This document shows positions 1 through 12,500 of a DNA stretch of 37,936 nt, in pieces; positions within the stretch are counted from its first letter, which is position 1; every line of letters begins with the position of its first letter. The DNA is taken from NCBI RefSeq assembly GCF_001039355.2, contig NW_019775655.1, positions 23,535 to 61,470 of the forward strand. The letters are read 5' to 3'. Below the pieces are notes generated by a model. That model ran no database searches. It worked only from the letters and a program-made list of their open reading frames with translations, and was not told the DNA's origin. The stretch is from Lingula anatina (Eukaryota; Brachiopoda; Lingulata; Lingulida; Lingulidae). A program made the translations under genes and the position numbers.

Positions 1-898
1 CTGCTCCTGAATGTTGCCTGGTTTCTGACTGGCTCGTGTTGAGTATTTCCTCTGCTCTGTTGCTGATGATGTGGAAATATGATTCAGTTAGTTTCTGTTA
101 GAACACTGTGTAGAACAACTGGTCCGTCTCCAGCTGATAGCATTGATTGCACACTGGCTGTGGTGAGGTGTGTGGGCAGCAAAGCTTTTGACTACAGATT
201 ATTCTGCCTGAATCAGTATCTGTTCAAAGGTCATATTAGGTTATTGATTCAGGAACTTCATTTTAAGAGGGTTTTAAGTGGCCTGGATCAATGACTGGTG
301 TTTTTTCTTCTTCATGTGCTCTTATTAGAGCCAATATAAAAGTAATGGAGATCCTTGCTCAGTTTCCCTATCATAAACCTCACAATCAAAATGGAATTGA
401 TTGATATCTCATCATACAAAATGGTTTTGTGCTATTACTTAATTGTCTTGTACAGTGTATTTCCTCTCAACTCTCAGCATGTGGTTTTCTTTGAGGTGTG
501 CTAGGCCCCAGCTGCTCTGAATTCTCCTGGATTACAAGATATCACACACTGACCTGAGTGGAATAAAGAATGACCAGCATTGACTAAGGCAAATTGAATT
601 ACAAGTAACTGTCATTTGTCATCAAATCAGTATTATTCAGCACTGGGATATATGTTCACTCACCAGATCATGTATGTCAAACAATGATAAATACCTGACT
701 AGGAATGATAGCCTGAAACATTAACACAGCCTTTCTGATTTTAAAAATAACAATATATTCCATTGAATTAGACTACAGTACTGATGTTAATTATGTCAAA
801 GTGTGCACTAGCTCGGCTAGTTTATTATTATTTAAAAAAAAGAGGGCCATGTGTAAGACACGTTTGTGCACTTAGCATGTTTTACCCAATTTTAATAA

Positions 899-935
<37 letters not shown>
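899..935. repeat. (TTA)n microsatellite
   Basis: Twelve or so trinucleotide repeats. Confidence 0.97.
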
Positions 936-936
<1 letters not shown>

Positions 937-1340
937 GTAGTTCAGTTTTTGGTAAAAAAGTTGAGACAAATTTCCATCCTTTATTTCTTCTATAACACAG
1001 GCCCCAGTTCCCCCAAATACCTCAGCCCTGTTTTCAAGGAATTCAGGTGATAGCAGTTACAGCATTACCTGGTAGCTGGTAGATATTGCCAAGAATCTGG
1101 TGTCAATTACTGGCAGTGTGGTGGAAATATACTTAGATGTTGTGAATGGAACATCCCCAAGAAAACACTGAATGCAAACACAGCTAGGCCAGCAGAGAGT
1201 GCTGAGATATTTACACTGCTCAAGGGAATTTTTTGTTCCGTTTGATCTGAAAAATCAACCTTATTTTTGTGAAAAGTAGAATATTTATCTGATTAAACTG
1301 AATGCTGGACACTTAAATGCAGTATCAGAATCATTTTTTG

Positions 1341-1419
<79 letters not shown>
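1341..1419. repeat. (TA)n microsatellite
   Basis: About 39 dinucleotide repeats; potential cruciform. Confidence 0.98.
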
Positions 1420-1422
<3 letters not shown>

Positions 1423-1449
1423 GTAAAAAAAGTGGATTATCTAATCTTA

Positions 1450-1511
1450 GGTCACATTCAGAACAGGTGGTCCTTGGATCTACTGGTCTGTGGATCAAAT
1501 ATGGCAGACCC
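1450..1511. mobile_element. single arm of a family C element
   Basis: CATTCAGAACAG and ATCAAATATGGCAGACC match one arm only. Confidence 0.55.
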
Positions 1512-1734
1512 TACATGAAAGTAAGACTGCCTTATCCCTCAGTTGTCTCCCCAGCCCCACACGAATTATATTTTGGCTTCGAGGTGTAACTGCTAGGCCC
1601 TTGCTAGGAAGGCCCATGGATTATGCTGTTATTAAGATGGCTGAGTGCCAGTGAGCTTCTGCACTGTTTATTCTTCTCCTCTCTTGCTAATACATGTATA
1701 CATGTACTAGTACACAGTAAATTCATGTGAATGC

Positions 1735-1766
1735 TCCTCTCTCTCTCTCTTTTGTTCCTCTCTCCC

Positions 1767-1812
<46 letters not shown>
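1735..1812. repeat. (CT)n microsatellite
   Basis: Interrupted CT array in two blocks. Confidence 0.97.
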
Positions 1813-1814
<2 letters not shown>

Positions 1815-2285
1815 GCTGTAACACAAATAATAATATGAGTGCATAGGGAAGTCATTTGGTTATTTGGCATACTGTATAAACAAGGCAGTTTGTATAGGTG
1901 CCATAGTTGATGCTAAAAGTCTGGAATAAGTTACTGTTGCCACACATATTTCAGTAGTTTTTCTACATTTATGACCCAAAAACCATAGTTCCTGATAGCA
2001 ACCCAACTTTGTAAACACTCCAAGCATTTCAGATATTAGTAACACATTATTATTATATATCCAGTTTCTCACCGGGTAGATTAATTGTTTTCATCAGCAG
2101 TCTTAATGTAATTGTATTAAAACCTGTTATGGCCAGGAATGGTAATGGTTTCAGTGGTAATCTCCTGTGGCTTCAGTAATGCTTGATGATTTTGATGATT
2201 TCACAGGAAGCTCTGTAGTCAGTATCTGGTAATATATCAGCTAGCTCAGTGGAAGCATGTTTTGTGTAGATACATGTGGCTTTTA

Positions 2286-2498
2286 GACTGGGTTCCCATC
2301 CCTAGATCAATCTAACAGGATCGGTCCATCTTCATGGGGTTTCTCGCTAAACTGCTTTCTGCTTAAGTGGCTTAGATGTTTGGCACACCATTAAAGGTGC
2401 TAAACGATAATTATTTACCCCCTATCAGCTTCAGTATGCATGACAGACATCTATGCTGCTTAATTTAGCAAGAATCTCTAGGAGATAGATCTATCCAA
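2286..2498. mobile_element. element related to family A
   Basis: TAGATCAATCT left end, AGATAGATCTATCC right end, internal TTACCCCCTATCAGCTT and GACAGACATCT blocks. Confidence 0.55.
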
Positions 2499-2674
2499 AG
2501 TTAAAGCAATAATAACTCTTCCTTTGAGATTCAAAATTCCGCAAGAAATGCATTGCAAACAACGCATGGAAATATATTCTATTGCATTTTACCACTGAAA
2601 CGGCTGTTATTGTAGTAAAACTAAAATCTGTGCTTATCAATAGCTTAAGTCTCAGGCAGACAAGAATGATGATA

Positions 2675-2850
2675 GGCCACATACAGAACAGTGGACTAAC
2701 TAGTCCGAGGGTCAAATATGGTTGACCCACTTGAATACTTCCCCAGAGGATATCTATTCAGTGTATATTAGTGAATTAGACAGTAAGCTTTGTAGTGGGT
2801 CACCATATTTAACCTTTGGACTAGTTAGTCCCCTATTCTGAATGAGGTCT
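2675..2850. mobile_element. family C foldback element
   Basis: Two arms of about 55 bp in inverse orientation, each with GGACTAACTAGTCC and GTCAAATATGG-type sequence, around a ~65-bp spacer. Confidence 0.78.
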
Positions 2851-3705
2851 TTGACTGAAGTCTGTGCAGAAGGTGACCAGATGATGAAGTTTTACCTGAT
2901 AAGGTCACCGTCTGTTAACAAGCCCTTGTTTGTTTAACACGTGTGTTTGCACCTATATTAAACATTATAATGGCAAAGATTGGGTGGTAAGATATCAGAC
3001 ATCTGCTTGCCACATTTGTAGCCTCCAGAAAAACTTGCTTGTAGACACAGATTGCAGTCCAACATCTTCCAAGTTTATGTTTTATGTTTTAATTTTCATC
3101 TGAATGAGATATATGGCTATGCATATATGCATGCTGTCATTTTAAGTCTTAGTAGATATAGGAAACCATTTTAACTTTGCTGTGCTAAGTAAAGAAAATC
3201 AACCATTGCTTAAGAAGGATATAATATTCTCAATCCCACAGTGAAGAAAAAACTTACACCATCATTTTGATAAACTTTTCTAAATGTCAGCCAACATTTC
3301 CTCATCTGTGTTGACATGTGTTTGGCTTGGTATTTCAGATGTTTACTCTGGGAAATGCTTTATGATATTCCCAGCTAACAGTGTAATAAGAATTCTGATA
3401 AAGAAGCTGAGCTCAGAGCATGTGAGTGCAGTGTTCACTGACTGACAAACTTGTTACACTGGGGCTCCCTAGAAAATGATGTGAGATATCAGTGGCAGAT
3501 GGAAGTCGTCTTCTGGGTCTTCAAGAAGACAATCAGAAAATTTAAGTTTACATTGATGGGTTTCTAATTATTTCTGTTGGAAGATGGTCAAAAATGGAGG
3601 ATGGGTCAACAAAGTTAGAAAGTATATCTGGATCTGCCCCTGTATATGTAACAATCCTCTCCATACCTTACATTATTGTGTGTAAAACTGTCTGGTACCC
3701 TATGT

Positions 3706-3930
3706 ACTAGGGCGTATTTCCATAGATTTTAGATCAATCTATCCCCATGGGGAGTCTCACTAGATTACTGTCAGATAATCCGGCTTAAATGTCCGTCCCG
3801 CCTACTACAAGCTGTAAGGGGGTAATTAACTTTTGTGTCCGCTCAGCTGACAGCTATTTAGCGTGAACCCCAGGGAGTTAGGTCGATCTAGTTTGGTTCA
3901 ATCTAATCTCTAGGAATGGGGTCTTAGTAG
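3706..3930 (-). mobile_element. family A inverted-repeat element (MITE-like)
   Basis: Reverse-orientation copy of the elements at 10338 and 31701: shared internal blocks GGGGGTAATTAA, CAGCT and GGGGAGTCTCACTAGAT, with AGATCGATCT-type ends. No coding capacity. Confidence 0.75.
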
Positions 3931-4739
3931 TGATGTCAGTTGGACTGTTTCTTGACTATTTTACTGAATGCAATTGAAAAGCATGTGATGTACGAAGTAT
4001 GCACCTTTTGGGTTTTGGATGAAGTGCCTTGAATCAGGGAATTATATCTAAGACAATGTATAGTACTTCCATGCTTAAATTTATTATAATCTGATGTTTC
4101 TTCCTCTTCTGTGCCTCATCTCCCCAGTCTGCACTTCACCTAAGATCTAATAAACGTAGATCTTAGACTTCACACATTTACCAGAGAGAGAGAGAAGCCA
4201 CTAAGCAGCAGACATCCTTTAAAATAATTCATTATCTGGGGAAAATCTGAGAACACTACCATATTTAATGCTCCGTAGCTAATGGTACACAGACACACAC
4301 TGGGAGTGAAAACATTATGCTATCCATTCACTTGGGACCCAATTTCTTCTACAAAACACAAAGCTGTCAGCAAATAGTGTACCGTAAAAAAACTACATTT
4401 CCCAGTGGAATTCTGAGATAATTGCTCTTGTAAACAGACCATTTCTGACTACATGAGCAGATAACAGATGCTGTCTTGTTCTGGGAGGACCAGCACAATC
4501 ACTGGCACAACTAACACACTGTGTGGGCACACCTAACACACTCTCTGTGCACTGTGCCGCACACCTAACACATTCCATGTAGAACACACAGCTGCTGCAG
4601 GTATTGGGGCATATACCTTGGGAAATATTGCATTTTATTATGGAACATATTGATTTTGTTTATTATGTAAAATAAATTTTCTATAGAATTGTGTGAATGG
4701 TTCATAGCATGGTAGCTTGACACAAAAATAATCTGTGCA

Positions 4740-4974
4740 TGCATGCATTCTCAAATGCGTGTGCACACACACACACATACATATACACATATTAACACAT
4801 ACATATTAACACATACATGCAAGCGCACACATTTTAACAAACACACACATGAACACACACATATATATTAACACACACACACACATACATGAACACATAC
4901 ATACACATACATACAGTGGGTTCAGTGCCTTCTGTGTGTATTGATTCCTGTTAGATCTCACTGTATGTACCACG

Positions 4975-5014
<40 letters not shown>

Positions 5015-5114
5015 AACACACACATATATATTAACACATACACACACATACATACAGTGGGTTCAATGCTCTCTGTCTGTATTGATTCTTGTTAGATCTC
5101 ACTGTGAGTAGTAT

Positions 5115-5152
<38 letters not shown>

Positions 5153-5205
5153 GGGTTCAATGCCTTCTGTGTGTATTGATTCCTGTCTCACTATGAGTAT
5201 GTGCC
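4740..5205. repeat. CA arrays with interspersed 60-bp repeat
   Basis: CACA arrays alternate with three copies (near 4915, 5057 and 5150) of a unit beginning CAGTGGGTTCA and containing TGTATTGATTC. Confidence 0.92.
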
Positions 5206-8200
5206 AGGCTGGGATGTTGTCTATCCACTGGAACATTGCTCAGTCAATACTACACACAGCCTGGCTGCTTAATACCCTGGGGAACCTGCTGATACCCCAG
5301 GGCACAGCATGTGGAACTAATTACTTCTGAAATCATTGGTGCTGAGATCACTGGAGATGATCCAATGAAGAAACAGGGAACCAGGGATTTGTTGCTGGGA
5401 GGGAGGAGGGGGGGGGGGTAATTTATTTATGAGAATAGACCATTTGATATCACTCTGTATATTAAAGTAAGAGTAATGGATGGTTTTAGATTTTTTCTGG
5501 CACTAGTGATTTGTTTTGACAGAAAGAGATGTCTAAAGCAGAAAAAACAGATTTTTTCTGATGGTGTCACTGACACTACTTCTAATGACATTTTGACGAG
5601 TGTCATTTCCCACATGTCAAAAGACCCATCCACAGAACTTCTTCCGCAAAACGGCTCCTTCAGTAAAATTTAATCTGCAATATCTTCAAAGTATTTATCA
5701 TTGTCAGCGACCACCACACAGAAATGGTTTTTTTGCCAGCTGGCATCTCACACAAGTCAATAAAACTAAGGAAAAAATGAATTACTGCAGTCAATGATGC
5801 TGGCCTGAGGCATGGCCTGTTTATATCCAGTTACTTGGACAATACTTAAATCTTTGGGGACTATAGCTGATTGATTTGTTACATATCATAATTATTTCTC
5901 TTATTTTGATGATATAGTTATGAATAAAACATCTCATTTATTGACAATATATATCAGGGCATCCAATAAGTCACATTCCAAGCAGCTGCAGGTATTCGAG
6001 GTGTGTTAATGTCTGTTTACCTGTTGTTATACCTTATGTTAAACCTGACATTACACCTGTCTCTGAGGCTGAGATCAGAGATAAGACTACACAATCAACT
6101 TTTGGCACCAGGGACAAGCTGATGTAGTTAAGATAAATTCATTACCAGAACTCATATTTTCCCTACAATAAGCCAAATATGCATAGACAGGAATAATGAC
6201 ATAGGAGTAGGCCAGTGTAGTAGGGGCCCTAGGCCACTGAACATGGATAATCATTGTCATCCAGACCACACACATGTGCTCAGGAAAATGTCCAGAGATG
6301 AAACTGTAGACATAAAACAGAAGCTGTGCGTCCAAGTCAATAATTCTAGAGTAGACTGAAGATGTGTAGTAGTCTGTTTTCCTGTTGATTCCTGAAGATT
6401 CCTGGTAGAGACAGGCCTGTCAACTCCTGGTAATATCTGGACAGGGTTTAGTGGTCATTTATTTCCTGGAGATAATTAGACGACCAATTGACTGACCAAT
6501 CTGTGAAGATGCAATTGACAGTACAGAGATGACGGTGATATAACAAGATGAATGGTGCAGGTACCTAACCCGGCCATTCCACTGGGATACTGGAGAAATG
6601 TTGTCCTGTTATATTTGGTGTGATAATTCTACAGTTACAGCCACTTGTAGATTGTAAACTGGTGATGATTGAATCATAATACAAGGTTTCTGCATTGAAA
6701 AAATCATATGTAGGATGCTGACACACTGTGTATGAAGTTTGATAGAGAAAATTGAAAGTACAGTTACAATACAGAGCTGACTGAACTAACAAGTTTATGA
6801 ACAAGACTAAGAAGTTACTTTTGATGACACACCAGTGCCATTTTCTCACGTAACACCTGTTGTCAGTGAAGTATACCAGAGTGAGGCACTGGCGTAACAT
6901 TATCTACAAAGTTAGGGGGAGCCACCTGCATTATCCAGGGGGAGCCACCCTGCTCTTGTGACAGTCGTTCATGGAGGACTGTTCATGCACTTGGACACCT
7001 TTTCTGGAAAGAAAAATTCAATATTTTGCCCATGTTGGCAGTAAGGTTATGGATTGCTGCTTGAAATTGAATAACTATTGAGTTTACATACAAACAGATG
7101 CCATGGAATACATTTGCTGTACTAAATGCTAGTACTAAAAGAAATTTCACTGGCTCTGTGATGCGTCATCTGAGGAGACTGCCGTGACGTGGAGAAAGGA
7201 TACAGTGTGCATAGTGTATGGAATCAACTTACAGATTCTTGTATGTTATCAGCACAACATTTGCTCACTTAACTGTTTCATTTCCACTTGGGTACTAGTA
7301 CTTGTTTCTCAGAAATAACGACTTCTTAACTGCTCTCAGTATGACATATCGTCAAACTATAGTTGCCCTGAAAACAGTTTCGTTGAATTTCTAGGAAGTG
7401 TCACTTGAGTAGATCACATGTTGATCACCTTCCAGGATTCACTCTGGACACTTGGTTCTGACATAAGTTTTCTGAGAGGTGTTTTCAGATCAGTGACTGA
7501 GAAGGAAAGTAAGAAGCCATGTTTTTACTTAGGATCTTGTCACAACTTGTGCAGAGTAGTGTCTATGGCCACCTCTAGATGGCAGTGCAAATGACAGAAC
7601 CAAGATATGAAATACTGGGAGCTGAATTTTAATTTTCAACAGTGAAGCAGATAAACCGCAGGACCTGTTGTGACACCCCCCCCCCCCAACCCTCACCTTC
7701 ATGCCCGCCAGGACTTGGATTGGATTAAGGCTGTATAATTTGGTGAACTGAAAGTGCCCTAAGGTTTGAAGGAGCCAAGATGGCAGTAACTGATATAGGG
7801 AGAAGGTAACAGAATACTAGTAACTTTGTTGTTGTTTTGGCAGTGGTACGTCACAGGTTGGTGTTGGAGGTCCAGGAGTCCGGATGAGAATCACCGTGGT
7901 CGGGTGATGTCAGGATGGTTATTGTAGTCAGTGGAAGACAAAGATCATATTTTACTTCTAAAAACTGATCACAGACTGAACTGAAAGTGAGATTTACTTC
8001 ATGGGATAAGGATTTTCTTTACAGATAACTTACTAGTAGATGTTTGCCACTTCTAAGATATTCTTTATTAAAACTTGTTGCATTGAAATACTCTTTACTA
8101 AAAAGACAGCGATGCCTCTCCTGCTTCTTTTCTACAGAAGAAAATGGGTGCATTTATTCCAGGCTAGAAATGCCTCTCGTCAGTCTTCGTGCATCAGAGT

Positions 8201-9132
8201 GAGCGATTATGTTTTGAATGTGCGTGCAACAGTATACTCATATGCCACTTCTGCTGCTTTAATGATGTACTACAGCTAACTGTTGTATATGTGACATATC
8301 ACATTTAACTGAAATATTAAACAACTGAATCAGAAAGAAGACATCATCTTCATACACTTGTTTGTGAAAATTATCAAGAGTGGGAACGTGTAATTTGTGG
8401 ACTGAGCTCTAAGAACTTCTATAACATATTTCTGTACTAGTACTGTCGTCTCTGGCACACTAACCCCAAACTGCAGCATATTACTCATCATTATACAACT
8501 ATTACACTGAAGTGAAGTAAAGGCATTGACTTCATTGCTGGCAATATTGGGTATTGTTTATTACTTGGTCAACTCACAGAGTCAGAAATAAACTAAGTGT
8601 GAGTACTAGTACACAGGTTACAGCAGTGCTGTGCTAAGTCTTGGTTACAGAGCCACTAAATTGATGAATGACATGAAAAAGTTGAATGGAGTTATATCTC
8701 AACAATTGGATCAATGGAGTTGTAGATTGTGGTGGATGTGTGTACACGTATTTCTGTGATAGAAGGTAAGGAACTGTGAAGACTGAGAGGAGAGGGACAT
8801 GGTGTCATGACAGAGGGCACCTTGTAAGACTTGTAAGGAAACTGTGCATGCAGTCAGTAATTGTCCTGTTTCTGACAACATCACCAGTGTGCAGAGGAGG
8901 CACTGCAGATATTGATACTTTGTGGACAGTTCTGACAGTTCTTCACAACTACAGCAGGAAGCTGTTAGTTTAAAGTTATAATTATCTCATTCTGTCACCG
9001 TGTGTTGAGCTGCTAATGTGTATGTTACAGACTCACCAGCCTGAGAACACAGCCTGAGAACACAGTAACACATTGCTTAAGGTCAGCAGAGACTGACCAG
9101 TACTTTAACTTTTAAAAGATTTTTTTACTGGG

Positions 9133-9441
9133 ATGAAGATGGCCTCTAAACCAGAAGATCCCTCGCCACCATCATCACCCTTGCCATCATCTCAGTCGCT
9201 GGCGCCATCATCTCAGTCACTGGCACCATCATCTCAGTCACTGGCGCCATCGTCTCAGTCGTCACAGTCAGAAACATCATCATCACCAACCAGAGCAGAT
9301 CACCACCCCAGACCCACTCGGCATAATTATGGCGCCCAGTGTCGATATGGCGGCTATAACCCTTTCTATCGCAATAGTTACAAGGAACATTTAAAGTCAA
9401 TGGAGAGTAACAAGAGGCTGAAGCTGAAGAAACACAGCCCA
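9133..9441 (+). CDS. SNTG: candidate first coding exon of gamma-syntrophin
   Basis: Open frame of 103 codons ending at a good donor (CCA|GTATGT) in phase 0, which fits the phase-0 start of the next exon. Two in-frame ATGs lie at 9133 and 9139; the second has the better context (A at -3, G at +4). The peptide is Ser/Pro/Gln-rich with a 7-residue repeat (SSQSLAP, 21-bp period, 9187-9261), then a basic stretch (KRLKLKK). No known syntrophin N terminus matches it, so assignment rests on position, phase and donor only. A (TG)n array begins about 30 bp past the donor. Confidence 0.5.
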
Positions 9442-9469
9442 GTATGTAGTGTGGAGGGCTGCCTGTGTG

Positions 9470-9535
<66 letters not shown>

Positions 9536-12500
9536 CATGTATGTGTGTGTGTGCGTGTGAATTTGTAGGGGGGCTTGTGCCTGTGTGTGGGCATGTGTGT
9601 GTGTGTATGTATGTGGGCGTGGAGGTAACTGAGTAATAATAACATTCCAATAGTACGTGTAAGCACGGATAATTTTCCAAATACAGAGTCACATACATCT
9701 TGCCAGTGGACATATTATTACTACATGTATTCAGGTAAATCATACATGGTTACATTATTCATCTCCAGCTGCTGCCAGCAACAGGTGCTTGTGTGTCTCC
9801 TGTATTAACAGTAGAGTTCAGCTGATAGCAGTTATATCATCTTAATCAATAGTTTATTTGTGCTTTGTACTAGTAGACAAATGCAGTCTTTATGAAAATG
9901 TTTATATTTGCATGTGTGTAGGGAGTATGCATGAGTGTTGGGAGATTTATAGAGGAATGTATAAAGTGTAGTACTTAGGGAACCTATTTTTGATATGATA
10001 AACTAAGCTCACAAAACATCTTTGGTCCAATAAGGATTTGACCCTCAAGAAAACTCAGAAAGTTAAATACTACTTAAAACAGCGTGTAGTTTGCGAAATC
10101 CTCTCACAAATTCTTGAAAATTATTAGCCAGAATTCCCAGTATCGTCTGTTCCTCGTGGGAAATTGTTGTCAGAAATAACAACATATAAACTATAAGCAG
10201 TTTATGATGTGTTACTTGCAAAATGATTTGATAGTTCTGTGCTAGCTGACACTGCAGGTGCTCTAGCTGATTACTTCTGAATAAGTAGAAGACAACTGTT
10301 CCAGTTGACTTTGACACGTTGACTGGGGTAGCACTAAGGGTGCTTTCCCAGAGATTTAGATCGATCTAAAGATTAAGATTTAGATCGACCTAACTCCCTG
10401 GGGGTTCATGCTAAATTGCAGTCAGCCGAGCGGGCACCATAGTTAATTACCCCCTTACAGCTTTTAATAGGCGGGACAGACGCTTAAGCCGGCCAAGCTG
10501 ACAGTAATCTAGTGAGACTCCCCACAGGGATAGATCGATCTAAAAATCTATGGAAATGGGGTGTAACACTCGCCAATTTAGCCAAATGCTAAAACTGACC
10601 TCAATTGGCTAAACAAAATAGACTTGGCTGGACTTGTTTTAGTCAAATTTAAACCATTTTGTGAAAAAAATTAATGAAAAAGTAGTGATTTGTCCAAGTG
10701 AAAAAAATTGCTAGTGCTACCCCAGACTGCAGTGTGTCCACATACTACTAGACGGCTATCACAGTTAGGCACACTACAGTTAATGACCGGGTGGGGGGGG
10801 GGGTGTAGATGAACTGAGCACTGAATCAAATTAGACAAAAATTCTTCATTGTGAAGTTGCAATAATGCGGTGATTATTAGAGAAGTGGGAGATATTGTGC
10901 AGTAACATAAAGGAATGAGGTTATAAATGAATATTGCCATAGGGTTTGAAGGTATATAGATATAGCGCTAGCAAAATGATAGCAGCTTATGTTTCAAACC
11001 ATATAAAATTCATGAGGTATGAACACTTGTTAGTGTGAATGTGTGTCATATAAAGCTACGTCATGCTTATCTTGTTCTTTATATCTCCTGTTTGCTTGGT
11101 CTCAGGTATAAGGTTGTTATTACAAATCACAAAACAAATAGTTTTGTATCATTTTTCTCCAGTCTACCAGAGTCCTTTCCTGGGATAGCGCTAACACTCA
11201 CCAATTTAGCCAAATGCTAAAACTGACTGAAGTTGGTTTAACAAAAATTGATTGATTTGACTTGTTCTGGTCAAATTTAAACCATTTGGTGAAAAAGTAA
11301 TGATTCGGGCTAAGAGAAAAAAATTGCCAGCACTTCCTCAGTTTTCAGTTATTTTTCTTTAGTTTAAAAGAAGATCTAATTATCTGTTATTAATAAATGT
11401 TTGCCACAAGTGTTTAAGAATGTTTCCCAGTCTGTCTGTGTGTTTTGTTCAGGTCAAGCAGGGGATGGTTCTGGTGTCCAATGGAAAGGGAAGTCAAGAG
11501 CCACGTCGTCTGCTTCTGTCACATGACACTCTTCAGATACAGAAGGAAGAAATCATTTACACCAGTACGGAGCATGGACACAAGGCTTTTCTAGGGGTAA
11601 GTGAAAACTTGGTTTACAAACTTTGATTTTCATAGGAAATGACCCTAGAAAAGATACCAGATATTTTGTAAGTTAAAAACTTATTTGGTCGAATAGTTGG
11701 GTTTTGTCAGATAGTACACCTTGTCTGTAGCCAGAACTTTGAAAATTATTCAGACTGCCATATGGTAAGGTGTATTGTGGTTTTCATGGTCTCCAGATAT
11801 GACAGTAAAACAGAATTATTCTTTACTAAGAGGTTCTGAAAATTCACAATTGCCCCACCAGATACCTCCGTTGTATGTACACATGTGTGTCATGTCTTAT
11901 GCTGGACTGATATTTCTCTGTGTTCGCTCAATACTGTTTCAATAAAATGTAACTATGTATAAATATGCACTCGTCTTGAGTTGTCTTGTCTTGTGACTTG
12001 CTGTGATTCTGACGCCTCCTAATTGGTGTTTTGTCTATGTTCCTTTGTTCTGTCTTACCGCGTCTTTGTCATGTGACATCTCGTTATAAAAGGCATTGGC
12101 GCCAGATTTTCAAACAGTGCTGGAGTTGCTGTTCGTCTGTCTGTATGTGTTTTCAGACCAAGCCACCTATTGGTGTAACCAGCATTCTTTCTAAAACACC
12201 CTTGAATAACATCAGGGGTGAAAATTATAAATATATCTTAAACCACAAGAGAGTCTGTCTGTTACAAAAACACATATTGGAGCAACAGATATTCTAGGAG
12301 TACTCTGGGACCCAATTCACAAAGTTCTCGTTTGTTAGCGATGGCTCATTAGCCTCTCATTTGTTATGATCATGAGTGTCCTTTCATATAACTATTGCTA
12401 TTTCTCTCATTCATATTTGTCTTGTTGTTATCATGGATATTTAACAAGTGGGTCAGAGCACTTGCAAACTGTAGAGTTTTATTGTACACATGCATAATAA

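Larger units (their letters stand above)
1..9132. other. gene-free region upstream of syntrophin
   Basis: No exon recognised on either strand. It holds microsatellites, inverted-repeat element copies at about 1450, 2286, 2675 and 3706, the CA-rich repeat block at 4740-5205, and a run of C at 7675-7687. Non-coding first exons of the syntrophin could lie here unseen. Confidence 0.6.
9442..11452 (+). other. syntrophin intron 1
   Basis: Starts GTATGT beside a long (TG)n array, and carries a nested pair of inverted-repeat elements (10323-10725) and another copy of the outer element (11179-11341). No coding signal seen. Confidence 0.55.

Noticed and set aside
6565-6900. 111-codon open frame on the minus strand
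   Set aside because: Longest open frame in the left region, but no recognisable domain, no splice or conserved motif, and ordinary AT-rich composition.
8776-8973. 65-codon open frame as upstream syntrophin exon
   Set aside because: No similarity to syntrophin and no donor in a usable phase.
9146-9743. Several overlapping open frames rich in His/Thr or Val/Cys
   Set aside because: Produced by the (TG)n array read in different frames.
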